DNA of 64,000 nucleotides from Isoetes taiwanensis. Its lineage: Eukaryota; Streptophyta; Lycopodiopsida; Isoetales; Isoetaceae. Of this stretch, positions 62,361 to 64,000 are shown piece after piece. Under the pieces are notes generated by a model. That model had not been told where the DNA came from. It made no database searches and saw nothing but the letters and a program-made list of their open reading frames with translations. The stretch is from assembly GCA_021234155.1 (NCBI GenBank), contig JAJEKV010000270.1, positions 184,001-248,000 on the forward strand, given 5' to 3'. Position numbers and translations under genes: made by a program. Positions within the stretch are counted from its first letter, which is position 1. Each line of letters starts with the position of its first letter.

Positions 62361-62733
62361 ATGGCTGCTTCTAGTTCAAATATACTTCGACGGGCGACCA
62401 TCAACGCTGGACCTCGTACAAGATACTACTTAATTGTCTTTGTTCAAAACATTCATGAGAGAGTTGGAGAAGCCATATGACAGTCAGTATCAGGGGCCAT
62501 GGGAATGTTACCATCGCATCACTGGACATATGCGGCTCCTCATGCTCTTAGTAAGGCTCATGCCAACAAATAAATACGAGGCTTTGATTAGGAGTATCAA
62601 GGATCGACTGGACACTCTGATTTGGAGACTCGACATTCGCAGGGAATGGGAGGATGATGTCATATCAGAGTGGTACAGGTGGCACTTTTGGCGGTATTGG
62701 GCCGATGAAGTGGGCCTATGTGATATTTTGTAG
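62361..62733 (+). pseudogene. Unidentified small protein, frameshifted
   Basis: An ATG at 62361 opens MAASSSNILRRATINAGPRT. After a one-base shift near 62430 the frame continues for 99 residues with FKTFMRELEKPYDSQYQGPW and ends EWYRWHFWRYWADEVG before a stop at about 62733. The product is rich in Trp, Arg and acidic residues. I do not recognise it. GCGCCTGGCGC-type motifs occur before it (62213) and twice after it (about 62749 and 62809), so it may be the gene of a small mobile element. Confidence 0.4.
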
Positions 62734-62877
62734 AGATAGAAAGAACTCGCGCCTGGCGCATTTTTACAGAAGGAAAAATGTATATATTTTTTTATTATAA
62801 ATACAAACTCGCGCCTGGCGCAATTTTGCAGCTTATACTTTTATGTCACGCTTATTTTATTATGCTTTTTTATATGC

Positions 62878-63022
62878 AATGTCGAAAACATTGAATCCTT
62901 TGATGCCCTCCAGCCAGTATGACCAACCCCAAGAAACTACACATTTTCATTAATTTGTAGTTTCATGGGGTTGATATGACTGGCTAAAGAACATCAAAGA
63001 ATTCAAAATTCGCAACATCACG
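62878..63022. repeat. Long imperfect hairpin
   Basis: A near-perfect 30-bp stem (62912-62941 with 62956-62985) has a 14-base loop; the left arm starts AGCCAGTATGACCAACCCC. Pairing continues outward with mismatches through CTTTGATG / CATCAAAG to about 62878 and 63022, total length about 145. This size and shape fits a plant microRNA-type foldback or a miniature inverted-repeat element. No match to a known microRNA is claimed. Confidence 0.75.
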
Positions 63023-63133
63023 CAAATGTTATGATATATTCATTTTTTTTTTACTATCCTCATTATACATACCTTTTGATAATTTAAGATCTATAAAATT
63101 ATAGCTTCTTTGTATCAGAAGGTCTGTACATAC

Positions 63134-63375
63134 CTTTTTAAGACGTTCTTTTGGCCACGCCACAAATGTGCCCACGCTCTCCCCGATTGTGTCGCCACCA
63201 GGATGTCTTCTTGGAAGAGCTTCATCCTCATAGTTGCAATTTATAATGCTAACTTTACAGAAACTGTTTCCAAGAGGGACACCATGGCACTTAGATTCAG
63301 GGTCCAGGTCTTCGATTTTACATAATCCAAGTCGACGCTTCAAGTTTGCTGTTAATAGATAGCATTCTTCTCCGA
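63134..63375 (-). CDS. Exon with DUF8039-like domain (CACTA-associated plant protein), fragment
   Basis: The minus strand reads EECYLLTANLKRRLGLCKIE, then ESKCHGVPLGNSFCKVSI, and ALPRRHPGGDTIGESVGTFV followed by AWPKERL. The pattern HGxPLG...C.V.V......LP......G..GTFVAWP is that of the domain (DUF8039) found in plant CACTA-type transposon proteins and their relatives. A GT donor (AAAAAG-GTATGT) follows at 63133 on the minus strand, so this may be an internal exon. No other domains of such proteins are seen nearby in the window. The name is from motif memory. Confidence 0.6.
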
Positions 63376-63479
63376 CGATGATAATTGAAAATATTAAAAG
63401 AATGATTTCACATGAACAGTCTTCAAGAATATAATATGTTTCAAGAATAGTCTTCAAATCCTACTGATAGCACTCACCA

Positions 63480-63876
63480 TAGTTCGGCCGACATGATAGC
63501 GTGTCGATCAATCGAGGAGGTGATCGCTAAGTCGAGAGGCTGGCCGATCGCCGAGGAGGCGAAGTTGATCAAAGCGAGGAGGCGGTCCACGGAAGAAGTC
63601 GGGCGAGTTGATGCGGTTTCTTGAAAATTCGGGTGGCTTAATGAATAATTCGGCGTGCCACATAGGCATTTCTTGAAAATAATAAAAATAAATATTCGTG
63701 GATGTGCTTTAATCTAAAAATTAAGTTTTTAATTTGAAATGAGCGGGATAAGCGTTAATATAAAGGGATAAATTGTAATTTAAAATCGGATAGCAATCGG
63801 CCGTTCGTGATAATGCACCCATATGTATAAATTTGAATCAAGGTCCCATAACATTGCATTCGAACATTGCAGCGAT
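63480..63876. other. Spacer before the right-edge reading frame
   Basis: 63500-63620 is rich in GAGGAGG and TCGATC-like strings. The rest is AT-rich and may include a promoter for the frame starting at 63877, but no element can be assigned. Confidence 0.4.
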
Positions 63877-64000
63877 ATGGCGTCCGGAGGATCTGGCGCA
63901 ACGAGAGGTAGAGGCGGAGGGAGAGGTGCAGGGAGAGCTGGGCGACGGCCCAACACTGAGGAAGTTTCTGAACAGGTCGACAAAGACTCCAGAAGGTGTA
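63877..64000 (+). CDS. Start of an Arg/Gly-rich protein, cut by the window edge
   Basis: An ATG at 63877 opens a frame to the end of the window. The product begins MASGGSGATRGRGGGRGAG and continues with EEVSEQVDKDSRRC. The RG-rich start followed by an acidic segment and a Cys could belong to an RNA-binding protein or to a BED-finger hAT transposase; the 41 visible residues do not decide it. No downstream domain is visible. Confidence 0.5.
   Translation, partial: MASGGSGATRGRGGGRGAGRAGRRPNTEEVSEQVDKDSRRC

Overview
The window is nuclear DNA of a land plant. Host genes carry many short introns with GT-AG or GC-AG borders, one host gene is a PDR-type ABCG transporter, another is an OXA1/YidC/Alb3-family insertase, and the space between them is filled by nested, mostly decayed transposons. 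The mixture of an L1-type LINE, a second unrelated non-LTR element, hAT-like elements and large elements coding for a DUF7869-like protein suggests a non-seed plant (fern or lycophyte) more than an angiosperm, but this is inference; no species can be named from the sequence.

Layout. 147-656 is a second copy of the promoter region of the ABCG gene. 664-1594 is a copy of 16033-16935. 1666-1851 is the last exon of an unidentified plus-strand gene; its final codons and stop lie at 11528-11545 because a 9.7 kb terminal-inverted-repeat DNA transposon (element 1, 1852-11523) sits between them with a 4-bp target duplication. From 11.7 to 28.2 kb runs a minus-strand insertase gene. Its 5' exons lie at 25.6-28.2 kb and its 3' exons at 11.7-12.1 kb. 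Its inflated central intron holds a 2.8 kb non-LTR retrotransposon (12594-15365), a partial duplication, and an 8.3 kb minus-strand L1 element (17041-25314). A poly(A) retroposon with a 20-bp target duplication follows at 28582-29761.

30478-37156 is the ABCG/PDR transporter with its upstream region. About 24 exons can be traced, but a one-base deletion lies before the second Walker A motif and an in-frame stop replaces a membrane segment, so it reads as a recently broken gene or contains assembly errors. 37.2-40.2 kb is intergenic, and 40676-44805 is a tandem array of about 1.1 kb units.

45.8-60.4 kb is the most unusual part. A minus-strand decayed gene (45840-48640) has the order of motifs of a beta-class DNA N4-cytosine/N6-adenine methyltransferase. 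It is divergent from a plus-strand DUF7869-like transposase (element 2, 50.1-52.8 kb), and the space in and between the two genes is studded with near-perfect 24-26 bp palindromes. A third transposase of the same family (element 3) faces it on the minus strand (53.6-60.4 kb) and is interrupted by an LTR retrotransposon and a hAT-like element. The last 3.5 kb has low-complexity DNA, a small unknown ORF, a long hairpin, an exon resembling the DUF8039-type domain of plant CACTA-associated proteins, and the start of an Arg/Gly-rich reading frame running off the right edge.

The three DUF7869-like elements share a Cys-Cys motif, a VC(M/Q)-type motif and three acidic motifs (D-x-M/T-D-Q, QLDN, VGHTHxDID). 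They also share arrays of element-specific short palindromes or repeats next to the coding region.
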